Shown: positions 1-11,544 of the stretch, piece by piece | How the letters are laid out: each line of letters begins with the position of its first letter | How positions within the stretch are numbered: the first letter of the stretch is position 1 | Source: Lates calcarifer | Taxonomy: Eukaryota > Chordata > Actinopteri > Centropomidae | Assembly (NCBI RefSeq): GCF_001640805.2 | Contig: NC_066835.1 | Location: 22,302,900 to 22,366,899 of the forward strand | Reading direction: 5' to 3' | DNA length: 64,000 bases | Made by a program: the position numbers and the translations under genes | Notes under the pieces: model-generated | Databases searched by the model: none | The model's input: only the letters and a program-made list of their open reading frames with translations | Told to the model about the DNA's origin: nothing

Positions 1-1104
1 GTACAGCAGACAAACCTGCCAGTGTTACATTAGAGATGATTAAAACCTGAAGCTGCTCTTTCCTGTGTTTGTACCTTTAACACTGTTTAGTTATTTGTGG
101 ACAGAGATGAGGAAGACGACAGAGTCTAACTGAGGGAAGCTGTGATTATATGATCAGCTGTTTGTAACTTCGCTCTGGATGAAAGTGGGATTAGACCAAG
201 TCAGTGTTAGCTGTTCAGTAGTGCTTTAGCTTTAGCACAGCTTTCACTTCATGCTGTTTCAGTAGTGATGAATTAAACAGCTAGCTCCGAGCTGAAGCAG
301 CGTCGCCTTGTTCCGGCAGCTTTTTGAGGATGCACTGAGCAGTATAAAGAGTTTAAGGGACATTTTGATTTAAAAGGATTGTGATGTAAATCCTCTACAA
401 ACCTTTCTGCCAAACTCTGTCTGCCAGCATCAACTCATATACAAACTGGCTCCTTCATCAGCTGGATGAACTGGACTCGTTTCTGCTGCGGTGGTGAGAG
501 AAGAACTTTTTCACAGTGCTGCTTTGTTTTTTTATTTTCTTCTTCTATGACTGATACCTTGAGTGTGTATTCATCGCCACATGTGTGTGTGTAAAGCTGA
601 GTGGGCCTTCCCTCGAGGACATTCTCTGCTTTGATTGTGCTGCCGACGGCGCTCTTTAACAGTCTCTCAGGTGGTGTGTCACCACTGAACCACATGGTGG
701 AGCGGGATAATTCAGTGTTTAGACAGCAGAACACCACCGAGCTGAACGGCTGCTCAAGGACGGATGGAGAATGAACCTGGTAACTGCTCAGACGCAGCGT
801 TAAAGCACCTCTGGTAGCAGAAGGACGTTGAGCCACGTCGTGAATCCAGCGCTGCTCGGACCCTGGATGGTTAGTGTTTCTGTGTCAGGTGAAGCCTCTG
901 CATCTGAGCGTCGTTATGGGAATCAGAGCGATCAGATGTGAGAGCGCTGGGTGGAAGGATAATCAGGCTGTGGCTGAGTGATTCCACATTTAATGTATGC
1001 GCGCTTTATTCCAGAGAGCGTTAGCGTGCTGCTGTCGCTGCAGGTGACGGGCGCCGGCTGATGGAGTCGACGTTTGTTGTGTGTGAGCGTCGAGAGGCTG
1101 CAGG
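1..1104. other. Non-coding stretch, no feature seen
   Basis: Single-copy-looking DNA with stop codons in all frames apart from short chance open frames. I see no repeat array, promoter motif cluster or convincing exon here. Confidence 0.5.
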
Positions 1105-1170
1105 TGTTTGTGTGTGTGTTTTCAGTGTGTGTACATTTGTATGTTTGGGAATAATCACATGGTTACATAA

Positions 1171-1342
1171 GTGTGTGTGTGTGTGTGTGTGTATATTTGT
1201 ATGCCTGCCTACACATGTGTAGGTGCATGTGTGTGATATGTAATGTGCGCATCTCTGAGTGTGTGTGTGTGTGTGTTCAGTGCTCGACTGCAGGCAGAAA
1301 GAAAAAACATCTTTGGCTCCAAGAGGGAATGTTTGCTGCAAC

Positions 1343-1382
<40 letters not shown>
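1171..1382. repeat. GT/AC microsatellite cluster in inverted arrangement
   Basis: A (GT)11 run at 1171-1192 and a (GT)9 run at 1259-1276 are followed by an (AC)19 run at 1345-1382. The GT and AC runs are reverse complements, so one strand could fold back over a loop of 70-150 bases. Short open frames in all directions here are only Cys-Val or Thr-His translations of the dinucleotide. Such tracts are typical of fish non-coding DNA and are length-polymorphic. Confidence 0.95.
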
Positions 1383-1383
<1 letters not shown>

Positions 1384-1390
1384 AGCAGCA

Positions 1391-2700
1391 CCTTTTCACA
1401 CCCAAATGCATCATGACTCAACAGAGATCAGTAACACAGAGGCAGCAGCAGCAGGGAGGAGCACAGTGAAGAGACGATCGATTATCGGTCGCTCAGATTA
1501 AGGTTAATGATCAAAACGGTTCACGTCCACTCTGGGTCATTTCACTCTCTTACAGAAAGCGTAATGATTCAAAGTGTCCAGCAGCTGTTTAACCCGCTGA
1601 GATCAAAGTGTGGTCAGCCACGTTTCACATTAAATTAACCAATCTGCTCTTTTCAGTTTGTTTGCCTCAGGCTGAGCGTCCACTTCCTGGTGTCAACAAC
1701 TTCCTTTACACACACTGACGGATCAACATGTTGTGTGTGAGCTCGTGCTGAATGCTGATGGAGGTAGTGAGTGTGTTTGTGCTCCTGGTGTTTTATGTTT
1801 GATTACTTTGGCTGCTTCTCACCACTCATCTACTGCCGGACTCTAACGAATGAGTTCACATCACACGTGTGAATCTTATTTTATCTGTCAGCGATGTGGC
1901 TTCTTCTGAACCTAAAGCCTGTCACACCACAAGGTTTTTAAAATCAACAACAGGATTTCTGATGGGAAATATTGATCATTGATCGTCTTCAGAGCAGATC
2001 AGGGAGGGTAAAGTCACTCTGAACACACCTCACACTACAGGAGAATCTGATAAGATCGTCAGATAATCAGACCTGAAGTTGACCCAACAGAGAAATGGAA
2101 ATGTAGATACTTTAAACAATGCGAGGCTCCTATTCAATATTTCATGGGCTGACTCTTTATACAAACAACAGAACAACCTCTAAGGGTCTGTTAACATGAT
2201 CAGCTGATGTGGACCTGAGAAGAAGGAGGAAACTTAACTCCGAAGGCACAGTTAGGAACACCTGCTCATCCATGCAGTCAACCAGTCAGCCAATCATGTG
2301 GCAGCAGCTCGTTCAGATGGAAAAGCTGAGTGTCAGAGCTGTTTTTAATCCAGGACTGTCTGTACTGATGCTCTTCATAACAAACCTCAGTAGAAAGATT
2401 AGCTTGTTTTCAGCGCTGAGTCGATCGATCAAAAGAATAGATGTAAAGAGCGTTTCCCCTCAGGAAGACACACACACTCATGCACGGTGTTCAGAGCGAG
2501 CTGCCTTGTTTCTGAAGGTATTCTGACGACCTGAGTGAAGGAGAACAAAGGCAGAGAGACAAACAGACACTGAGAGAGCGAGGCCGAGAGACATAGAGAA
2601 TGATAACGAGTGTGTCCTCGAGCCCAGCAAGGTAACGAAAGAAAAACCACAGAGATTTAGACAGAAATTTAAGAACAGGTTGTTGACTGATGGAGCTGTA
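1391..2700. other. Non-coding stretch, no feature seen
   Basis: No repeat array or exon-like segment recognised. A palindromic TCGATCGA lies near 2422 but is too short to interpret. Confidence 0.45.
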
Positions 2701-3000
2701 GATTCTCCCCAGATGGCGTCAGATGATATCAGGGGCTCAGATCTGTGACGGGAGCGTCCCCTCCGTCCCCTCCGTCCCCTCCGTCTCCGTGTGACTTCAG
2801 TTTATTAACCTACATGATGCCAGCAGCCATACATCACCCCTCACCCCTCAGCCCGTCCTCCGCTCGCCTCCTATAGGGACGAGCATTCATCATCTCTTAG
2901 ACGCCAGATGACATCAGTTAGAAACTCGATCACCGCCATTTGAAAAGCCATTCGCGCGACGGAAATGGCTGCTGTTGTCGGGTGAGAATGAGCCGTCACA
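2700..3000. other. CpG-enriched, CNE-like block with a 9-bp tandem repeat
   Basis: The segment has more CpG than its neighbours. It contains about four units of CCGTCCCCT at 2755-2789, and a GCCATT...AAATGGC inverted pair around 2947-2970 flanking CGCGCGACGG. GCCATTT is the core bound by YY1-type factors, so a regulatory role is possible. Conservation cannot be judged from this window alone. Confidence 0.3.
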
Positions 3001-3014
3001 GTTTATGTTGGCCG

Positions 3015-3018
3015 GAGA

Positions 3019-3062
<44 letters not shown>
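3015..3062. repeat. (GA)n microsatellite
   Basis: A near-perfect GA tract interrupted by a single C at 3031. Purine-only strands of this length can adopt triplex structure when supercoiled. Confidence 0.95.
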
Positions 3063-3064
<2 letters not shown>

Positions 3065-4740
3065 TCAGGCCTCACACTTTTATGTCGTAATTAAAGCATA
3101 TGTGTGCAGCTTTTTACAAAGTGGATGTGTGAGAGATGACTGGCAGCACAGAGGGAAATAAAATGGTGGTTTTTAATTGGAGGCTGTCTCCTCTCAGTCA
3201 AACTGGATGGATGGAATGAAATGACTAAAGGGTCAAAGAGGTTTTTCTTGAATGGAGGGAAGTGGTTTTTAAACACAGAGTCACGCCCTCACTGTCAAAC
3301 GATTTAAGACGATGACAATCTGAGGTGCAGGAGATTTTACAGGTGTTTGTGAAATCTTTGCAATTATCTTAAAATAGTTAGATATTATAAAACCTGTAGA
3401 GAGGAGGGCACGGCAGACTAACCAGCTGAGCTCCCACTGTCACTGAAGGAGACGACTGGAAACTTTAATATGTCCATCAGTTAAAATCAGTTCAACGTGA
3501 CTGGGATTTCTGTTGGTTGGTTACTGTGCAGTGCTGTAGAGTAGCTTAGAGTCATGACAGAAGGTTACTGTGCCCAGAAATGAAACGGTCCAGATGATGT
3601 TAGCAGAATCTACCCTGTGAGTCACCGAGCTTCAGAGGTGCTGGTTGCTTTTGGCTAACTGGTTGTTTAGCAACTGCAGCAACAGTTGCTAGGAGCACTT
3701 AACTTGACTGAGGTTTCAGAGTAAGAGAACATGCACAGCTGTAAACATCTCCCCCACAGTCAGCCTCCGTTTGTCCTGCTGAACTCACCAGACTCAGACC
3801 ACTTTGACTGATTCAGAAATCTGGAACCAGACCAGATAAAAACATCTGGTAACCTCTGTGGAGACTTTATCTGATCTCTAACTTGTGTCCAGATTTATTG
3901 CTTCAGACTGGAGGAAGCTTACAGGCTGTATTCTCCTTCTCACAGCTACACTTTAATGACATGAGAATATGATGTGGATAATGATTCTTTCTGGACACAC
4001 TCGCTACTTAAATTGAAAAAATGTTGAAGAAGAAAATAGTTCTGAGAGGCAGCTGTGTGTCAGTGTTGGCTGTCCCTGATGTGGACACAAACCAGAGAGC
4101 TCAAACATTTCAGTGATGTTACAGAAGCTGCTGCTTTGAAAGCTGATCCTGATCCTCTGTGTGAGCAAGAGGGGCAAAATTAGAGCAAAACTAAATTTGA
4201 CTCTGGTTCACAAACTGTAACAAATCACACTCTGAGGGGACGGTCTGGTCAGCACATTCATTTTCAGAGTGAAGGTTTTCAGTCACAGATGGTTCGTGTC
4301 TCAGATGATCGGAGCCAAACAGAGCAGGACAAACAAACAGCACAGCAAAGTTTAAATAGGACACAACATGAGGTAAATGTTTGCTAATGTGGAACAGAGT
4401 GAACACAGAGACGTGTTCTGTTGGATAGAAACGTCTCTGATGCTGACAGGACATCAGGAGTGAGTCCTCAGCACTTTGACCACAGCGTCCATCTGCTGCT
4501 GAAACAGGCTGAACTTTGACCTTAACATCAGCAACATCCAGGAACTCCTAACAGCTGACTCAGCAAATGTTTAACCATGCTAATTTCCCAAAATAAAGAA
4601 CAACAGAAAAGAACAGAGCTCAGACTGACTGCACTGAATCCACAACAACTGTTTGGTCCAGTATTTGAATACAGAAGGACTGTGGAGCCTGGGAGGAGAC
4701 ATGGAGGGAAAAAAACAAAAATGTACTTATGCAAAATCCA
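3063..4740. other. Non-coding stretch, no feature seen
   Basis: No recognisable interspersed repeat, exon or regulatory cluster. Short open frames at 4191-4454 and 4528-4734 lack start context, splice signals and codon-like structure. Confidence 0.45.
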
Positions 4741-4741
4741 G

Positions 4742-4840
4742 AGAAACTTTCTTGAGATCTCACAAAAGTTTCTTGGAATCTCATGAAAGTTCTGCGAGAT
4801 CTCTCAAGATGTACCTTTGAGAGATCTTGAGAAACTTTCC
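4742..4840. repeat. Short tandem repeat ending in an inverted unit (hairpin)
   Basis: Three imperfect direct units of about 21-23 bases, each of the form AAAGTTTCTTGAGATCTCA, lie at 4744-4764, 4765-4785 and 4786-4808. They are followed by a unit in the opposite orientation at 4817-4840. The last direct unit and the inverted unit are near-perfect reverse complements over about 23 bases with a loop near 8 bases. This could be the end of a small non-autonomous element or a local inversion duplication; no family is recognised. Confidence 0.75.
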
Positions 4841-6096
4841 AACATCATCCTCTGCAGAGAAATAAGAAGATAAACCTTTCTGACAGCTGAACGTCACTGC
4901 ATCAGAGGCACAAGGACAAATACAGTTTCAGAAAATAAACTGTATTTGTTGAAAAAAGCATGAAAAAACACAAATACTACATTATGTAACATGTACACCA
5001 AAATAAATAGTACTTATAAAGTGAAGTTGTCCTTCAGCTTTCTCCTAAATTAAAAGCAGAAAAGTTTCAGAAGTTTATGTCTGTAGCTCAGACAACCAAG
5101 TTACAGTTCCACTAAAAATACATTTTCTAAGTGCAGGAATGACTCATGAGTCTAAACTGAGTGTAGAGTTCATTTGTCATTTCATGTGATATATACAGTG
5201 AGTGTGAAAACACCTCTACGTGTCTACTGTACAGCAGTGACATTTTAAGTGTGAAAACGTACGATCCACCTTTCTGCTGTTTTAACAAAACTGGCCAAAG
5301 TGGCCTCAGTCAGTCGCCCTGCGAACCTCAGAGTAAAGTGGACTCTTTAACAGCCGCTCTGGCTCAAGTATCTGTGAAGAATCTGAGCACACGGTGCCAC
5401 TGCATTAGCTATTCACTCCATGTATTCTTTCAAACGCAGCACAGGTCAACAACAGGGGCTTTTTAAACAGCTCATTTTAATGACCTGCTGCTCCCAGCTG
5501 AGCTGCAAACACACTGCAGCTGCTGAAGCACAAAGGTGATTAGAAGTTTGATCTGTTCTGGACTGATGTCAGATCTGTGTCGTATTATCTGGTCTGTGTG
5601 ACTCATTCAGGGAGAGAACAGGAGGAAGTGCAGTTTGTGAGAAGGTCAGCAGGAACAGATGCGAAAGGAAAACACACTGTAAATACATGTGAATTGGAAA
5701 TTGGTCGATTAGCTCACGGTCAACGAGCGAATCGAGGCTGAAGATCTCAAAGTGGAACAGTGAGTGTGGCTGTGACACAAAGACTTTTCTTCTGCTGTTG
5801 TGATGTTGAAGGTAACGGTGCTGAGGAACACCTCAGCTGTTAACATTAGATTTTAATGTAAACACTTCAGAACGTTCTGAACGATCAGAGTTCAGACATT
5901 GTGATCGACTGTCTGCAGTTTGAGCTGCTCAGTGGTCTGATTTCCCAACATGGCGGCTGACAAAAGATCCACTGTTAACTGCAGTGGGTTTGATTTGATA
6001 TCACTGAGGTGGTGTGTCCTCTCTCCTTTTGAGCATGCAGCCATCTTGTTGTCATGAGTCCTGTGTTTAGTGTGAGTCAGTGTCATGGCTTGTCAG
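4841..6096. other. Non-coding stretch, no feature seen
   Basis: AT-rich to mixed sequence with no array or exon-like segment that I can support. Confidence 0.45.
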
Positions 6097-6098
6097 GA

Positions 6099-6114
6099 CG
6101 TTGCGTTGCGTTGC
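6099..6114. repeat. Three CGTTG units
   Basis: A very short pentanucleotide repeat directly before the ZNF143-like site. Confidence 0.8.
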
Positions 6115-6132
6115 ATTGTGGGACATGTAGTT
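6113..6132 (-). promoter_or_regulatory. ZNF143-like site
   Basis: Read on the minus strand, this matches the pattern ACTAC..N..TCCCANNATGC known for ZNF143/SBS sites, with one or two differences. In vertebrates such sites are common in TATA-less promoters, but also occur in repeats. No CpG island or other promoter motif surrounds it, so the call is weak. Confidence 0.2.
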
Positions 6133-6626
6133 TGAGCTTAAAACATGAATATGCACAAACAGTCAGTCAGCTGTGAAACTGTGTCTCTCCATGTGAAACC
6201 AAACAGCAGCTCCACTTGACCATCGAGCCCCCCCCCACCGCGGAGTCAACCCCGTTATGTAACTGGGACGGTGTTGGTGAAAAGTGTTCCCGTACCCCGA
6301 ATGTTGCTGACAGATGACCTTGGGCTGAAGCGCTGCAGAGAGAAGCTTGTTACAGTTGGCAGCCTGTATGTTACATCACATAAACATAATGCAGCAGCGG
6401 CTCAGACCCTCCTCAGGGGAGAGGGATCCTCCAAAACAGATAAAACAGACGCTTTTTTCCAACAGTCCTCAGCTACACCATGGTTTTACTGTAACATGTC
6501 CCTGTCTCACAGGAAACAGTCCTGAGAGTCCGTGTGTTGATGGCAGACATCCACCATCAGGTCGTGGTGTCAGAGCTGCACGTGTTAGGAACTAACAGTT
6601 GGAGTTTACTGATCACGTTCCTGCTT

Positions 6627-6856
6627 CCCAGAGGATGAACCCTTTAGATTTGAAGCTGTCAGCTGTCTGTCTCAACAGCTTGAACTGAACGAATCTGCCA
6701 TGAAATGCATCCAAACATTCATGGTCTCCAGAGGATGAGCCCTAATGACACCATTTTAGGTTTTTTAGAGAAAAGTCTCGTCAACTGGTGGATGGACTGT
6801 TGGTTCAGACGTTCGTGCTCCTGTTGGGATGAACTGTAGTAACTTTGATGATCTCA
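6627..6856 (+). repeat. Decayed teleost ATATCTCAAC-family repeat
   Basis: Modules such as CCAGAGGATGAACCCT (6630) and CATTCATGGTCTCCAGAGGATGAG (6716-6739), then a GGATGAACTGTAGTAACTTTGATGATC-like module near 6828, follow the internal order of a very abundant fish interspersed repeat that often carries tandem copies of this module. Two or three degenerate modules are present. Related copies lie at 39792, 53000 and 63272. Confidence 0.65.
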
Positions 6857-6859
6857 GTG

Positions 6860-8890
6860 TTAAACCAGCAGCTCAGCAGTTTAATGTTGCAGAACTTTGA
6901 TGTAAATCTAATGACCCTCAGTTATTAACACCTGCCACTAATGGCTCTTCTTCTTTGAGCTGGATTACATGAAGCCCAGTAACGTGTCAGGAGTGATCAC
7001 GGCCAGTTTGGGCTGATTATTTGAACAAGAGCTGATTTTGTCTCTCTGGTCTGGTCTTTGCTTTTTTGTGACGTTAAGTTGTTGTGAAGTGTGCGGTCGC
7101 AGCAGACAGTGTTCTAGCAGACTGACTTCAAATCCAGTGGAAAAATGTGCTGTCGTTTTGAAATGGGAGTGTGTCCTCGGGCTACGACCTGAAAAGCAAC
7201 GGTCACTTTGACATTTCCAGTTATTTGCCGCAACTGTCACACAGCACAGAACACGCAACAGGTGATGTTATGCAAGAAGTTACTGAGCAGCAGTAAAGCA
7301 GCATATTTTCCTCTCTGTCTCTAACAGCTCCGCTCTTCATCCTCCCTGTTTGAGTATTAATGATAATTCTAGTGCAGGTTACATTTGAACTGAGTTTGTG
7401 CTCTGATATTAAATCAGTGTAATCGCAATCATTTCAAACAGTGTGACAACTGTGTGTTCTCCAGGCACATTTGCTGAAATTGTGCTGTAATTATTATTCC
7501 TACTCCAGTCTCTGTGGTGGGCGTCTCTCTCTCTCCACACACAGAACACACTCTCTCTTCTTCTCTTGTAATCACATCTCCTGTACATAAAGTGCCTGAT
7601 TCATATTCATCATTTCTACTGAGAGCATTAATGGAAGCAAAGCATAAATGAGCTAAATATAAAACTGAAAGTATAGACATCAGGAGGTTTTAGGTTTACA
7701 TCACATCCTGTACTTTATGATCATAAGTACAACTTGATGAAGTATTCTTCTTCCTTCAGACAAACGAGCCTGAGAGGCGAAGGCCAGGGCAGAGAGCATC
7801 GCATCAACATTCTCCATCATCTCAGCCTCATTTCCTGTCGTCGCTCTGATGTCGATAAATCACCACGCCCCCCAAAAAAAACCATCGACATCATAACTCC
7901 AAGGTTTCCTCTCCGTGTAAATGAAGGGAATGAAAAGTGACGATAAATGAACTTCTAAACCCACTCTGTAACACAGGACACCGTTGTCTTGCTGATGTCA
8001 TGGCAACGATCATATTTATAGAGACGTGAGAGCGAGTCTGTACTCGAGATCAGATCTGGCTCTCAGTGCTGCTGAACTGAGGAAACCAGCAGAGTCAGCG
8101 CCCTCTGACTTTACCTGCTCTCACTTCAGGTGCAAACATCACCTTGAAGAACATTTTCATCCCATACAGGAGGTTCGTCTCTGTGCATTATGGGCGACAC
8201 ATGAACCTTCATGTTTATGGGTCGGTGTTGTTGTGTTTGGAGGCGTCAGGGACAGAGACTCTCTCACTTCTGAGACGATTCTCACCTTGACAGACAAACT
8301 CCTCCATTAGCTGCACTTGTGGCACAAAGTGACTGAAAGTTAGTTTTTTTTTTCTCTTCAGCTCAGAAACTTTTTATTGACGTGGCCTCAAACACAAACG
8401 CTGCTGGCAGAGATTCAGAAGGAAGCAGACAAACCACTGCTGACGTTTGATTAGTTCAATAAAATAATTAGAAATATTACAAAGAAATTCTTTTTCTGCT
8501 GCCAAGTCCACAATTCTCCAATATCTCCTCTCATTTAATCTGACTTTGAACATTCAGGACATTCACTGATTATTTTGCTCTGCACCCATCCTCTGTAATC
8601 AGATAAAACATCTCATTTAAATTAGCTTGTGTGGTTGGTGGTGTTTAAACCGTCCAGAGGAGGCAGAGCTCTCATGGAGATCACAGATCCATTGTTTCCA
8701 TTTCAGACAGCTCTACAGGACGTCCTCCAACGGTTCCTCAGTAAAAGAATGGAAACTCTTTAGGACGACACAGATCTCAGAGTGAGATGTCACCTCAGTT
8801 TTGACGGCGTGTTTCCTCCCACCTACAGCTCACATTAGTTAACTGAAGTCTCCTGCTTCAGAGTTAAAAACAAACTCCCTCCTCCCACTC
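6860..8890. other. Non-coding stretch, one RFX-like site
   Basis: Mostly featureless. An X-box-like GATGTCATGGCAAC lies at 7994-8007. A T-run at 8344-8352 and ordinary AT-rich DNA make up the rest. Confidence 0.4.
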
Positions 8891-8894
8891 TCCT

Positions 8895-9308
8895 CTCTTC
8901 TTCACTTGTTATGTTCTCGTCTGTACATCACCAACATGTGTTTTCTCTCCCACTTTGCTCTTTTCCACAGAAAGCTCGTTACTCCTCCCACTCCCCTGAG
9001 ACGTCCTCTGTCTCAGGTTTCTGCGTCTTCTTCTGTTTGGGTCGTTTGTTTCCCACCGTGTTCTTCCTCTTGTTGTTTAGATGCTTTCATTGACTCCAGT
9101 CATGTCTACACTTGTCAGCTTCATTTTGTTTTTGCTGTGTGGGCTTTTTCTTGTTCTTTTTTTGGGGCTTGAAGAAGTTGAGATTTCCATAATCCTCTGT
9201 GTTGTTGTCTTTGCATCTCTTCTGTTTTCTCTCTCTGTGATTTATCTCGTTTCAATCTCTACACTTGTGTTTATTGTATTTAGTGTTTGCCTGATTCACC
9301 GTCATTAA
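8895..9308. other. T- and pyrimidine-rich non-coding DNA
   Basis: Strong T/C bias on the plus strand produces a chance hydrophobic open frame at 9081-9308. It has no start context or partner exon, and Leu/Phe/Val/Ser richness is the expected translation of T-rich DNA. Some TTTGTGTCTC-like words suggest a decayed copy of the short-period repeat seen better at 57931. Confidence 0.5.
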
Positions 9309-9529
9309 AAAACTAAACAAAGTAACGTCGACCATCTGAGTGCTGTGTGGAAACCTTCAGATGAACTGCTGCCATACTAACTCATACAACACAAAACATA
9401 CATCAGATCAGATCCTAATTTCCATTAAGAATAAATTCAGAGCGAACGTCACCCACACTCAGTCATTCTGTTTCATCGGGGGTGGAACAGCAGAGCATCC
9501 AAATAAAAACCGTCTTCTTCTTCTTACAG

Positions 9530-9600
9530 GTCTCAGCCCGTCCTCACTGTGGCATCCACGAACATCATTTCCCAGAATGCCTCGGGTCTGACCCCTCCAG
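9530..9600 (+). other. Candidate 71-bp internal exon (unidentified)
   Basis: A pyrimidine tract CTTCTTCTTCTTACAG ends at 9529, and a CAG|GTAACC donor follows base 9600. Between them one frame is fully open and begins SQPVLTVASTNIISQNASG, a composition unlike the chance frames elsewhere in the window. A second frame is also open and the third has a stop. The segment would start after an intron in phase 2 and end in phase 1, so it cannot be skipped without a frameshift. TTTCCCAGAATGC inside it also resembles a ZNF143 site, an alternative explanation. I do not recognise the peptide and see no neighbouring exons. Confidence 0.25.
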
Positions 9601-10127
9601 GTAACCTCCATCGACCATCAGCGCCTGTCAGACGCCTCCTGACTCTCAGCCAATCGACACATCTTCCTCGACAGTGCCATGGCAACCGCATCCGTTCAAA
9701 GGCTCTGTGGTCCCCAGCTGCTGCTGTGAGGACGCCGAGGAGGGAAAAGAGTAAAGAAGCAAAGGATTCTGGATGTTTTTAATGGACTTGGTTCTCCAGT
9801 CGCAGAGGAGCCTGGGAGCTTGTGGGAGGATTTTCCTTTTCCTGGATCCTGTTTGGGGACTGTGATGCAAAAACAAGTGTAAGTGAACCCGAGCCTGGAC
9901 TCAGTGGATGTGCTGTGCTGTGCAGGAGCCGAACATAAAAAAGGACCAGATTCTTGGAGATGTCGAGTCACAGGAGGTGATGCTACCATGTAGCCACGGC
10001 GACCCGCTGAAACCTCCCAGAAACTTTCCTTTAACGAGCTGAGAGCTGCTGGATGTACCAACACACACACAGTCATCAAGCTGAAACAAACACACACTCG
10101 ATAAGCTGAGCGAGGAGTTAGAAAGTG
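9601..10127. other. Non-coding stretch containing an RFX-like site
   Basis: GTGCCATGGCAAC at 9675-9687 is a close match to the RFX X-box. The remaining sequence shows no array or exon-like segment. Confidence 0.4.
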
Positions 10128-10345
10128 CTACCAGGTTATTATCGGCCCCGGCGCTTCCTATTTTCGTCTTTAATCTTTGTATTCTGAGTAATCATCTTTT
10201 TAATTAATGGCAACGACGGCGTGAAATCTTCCCTGCCACCCCCTCCCCACTCTCCTTTCCCGCCGCCGCCAGAGACACCTGAAACCAATTAGCAACAGCA
10301 GATCTAGATGGGGATTAGACGCAGGAAGAGCAGGAGAGATTAGGT
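10128..10345. other. CNE-like block
   Basis: Repeat-free sequence with CTTTAATCTTTGTATTCTGA and TTTTTAATTAATGG words that resemble TCF/SOX and homeodomain sites, followed by CCAATTAGCAACAG. The texture resembles vertebrate conserved non-coding elements. Only alignment to other fish can establish conservation. Confidence 0.3.
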
Positions 10346-10679
10346 ACAAACACAAAGAGGGTAAAAGGGGAAGAGGGAAAAAAAACAGGCGAGGAACTGA
10401 AACGGTGGCAAAAGCAGAGCGGAGGAGGGGCTAAAGACAGACCTGTCAATCATCCTGAGTGATCGATAGGAGGGAGGAGCAGAGGGCGGGGCGGTGGGGA
10501 GGGTATGGCGAGATCAGGGCGGCGGCCCGTGGACAAGATAACGACTAGTTGTGAGTCAGCAGGTAGAGTGGACTGCGAGAGCCCCGAGTGTTGACTGGCA
10601 GGTCCTCCAGCCTCCCAGGACTCATTGTCATTCTCTGCACTGTGTGGGCGAGGGAGGGAGGGAGAGAGAGGAGAGACTC

Positions 10680-10750
10680 TTGGCCAGTCGCCACCATCAG
10701 GGCCAATTAAGAGAATTTGATTATATGCCTTAATCTTGGCAGTCAGGTGG
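10680..10750. other. Short CNE-like block
   Basis: A repeat-free core containing GGCCAATTAAGAGAATTTG and ATATGCCTTAATCTTGG, set between purine-rich DNA on both sides. An inverted CCAAT-like word and an AATTAA homeodomain-like core are present. Confidence 0.25.
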
Positions 10751-11199
10751 AAAAGCAGACAGGAAGAGAAAGAGGAGGCAGAGCAGGTGCCTCCGACACA
10801 CACCATTATCTCTGTCCGTCTGTAACTGAGTGTGTTTCTGCCCCGATCGTGTGTTTTCTTCATCTCGTCCACAAACCAGATCTGTCTTTTCAGAGAGGCA
10901 GGAGCGGTGGAGGCTCCTCCAGAGAAAAGAGGGAAAACAGAGGAGGCTGAGGAGGGAAGGACGAGAGGAAAGGCCCTGTTTCTGCCTGAAATGTTCATTT
11001 TTCACTTTCTTCTTTCTTACTGACAGAAAACAGACTTTCAGTTTGTGTTTGTCACTTCAGTCCAGCACAGACAGACTCATCCCCTCCTCCAGACGTCTTC
11101 TCCTGCCTCCCAGTGTGGACCTGTTCTATCTGGAAGTGTCCCCCCTGCCTCCTCAATCTCCACACCGAGCCTGAGATAAAAGCAAAAAGCGACAGATAG

Positions 11200-11476
11200 A
11201 CAGAAAAATAAAAGAAGAGAGAGACAGCAAAGGACTGAGTGTGGAGAGGACAGAGCAGAGACTGGGCTTCCTCAGTCCCAGACGCCCCGAGGCTCCCGCC
11301 GACTGTCCCCAAAGCTTCACTTCCTCTTTTTAAAATTCATCTTCTCCCCGGAGCTTTTTTCCAGCTCTCCTCCTTGTGGATCCTATACTCTGTCCCGGAC
11401 CGGCCCAGACTAAACTGGCTTCCATCATCCGAGGGAATCTTTTCATATCGGCTCCTGGTGTCGTCATCTTCATTCT
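11200..11476 (+). other. Candidate untranslated exon ending in a GTGAGT donor
   Basis: The segment ends with TTCATTCT|GTGAGT, a strong splice donor at 11477-11482. It resembles a 5-prime untranslated exon: mixed GC, no long meaningful frame, and CNE-like DNA just upstream. No TATA box or CpG island marks a start site, so the left boundary is arbitrary. The matching acceptor is at 12538. Confidence 0.25.
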
Positions 11477-11544
11477 GTGAGTACTTGTCTCTTGTCCTGG
11501 GACTTTTTTGTCTTTATGTTTCCTTCCTCCAGCAGCTCGGCAGC

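Noticed and set aside
1021..1501. Cys-Val and Thr-His repetitive frames
   Set aside because: Direct translations of GT and AC microsatellites.
9081..9308. 75-residue hydrophobic frame resembling a membrane protein
   Set aside because: T-rich DNA gives Leu/Phe/Val codons by chance. No splice sites or partner exons.
10450..10998. 182-residue minus-strand open frame
   Set aside because: Runs through purine-rich and CNE-like DNA, low complexity, with no recognised domain or splice context.
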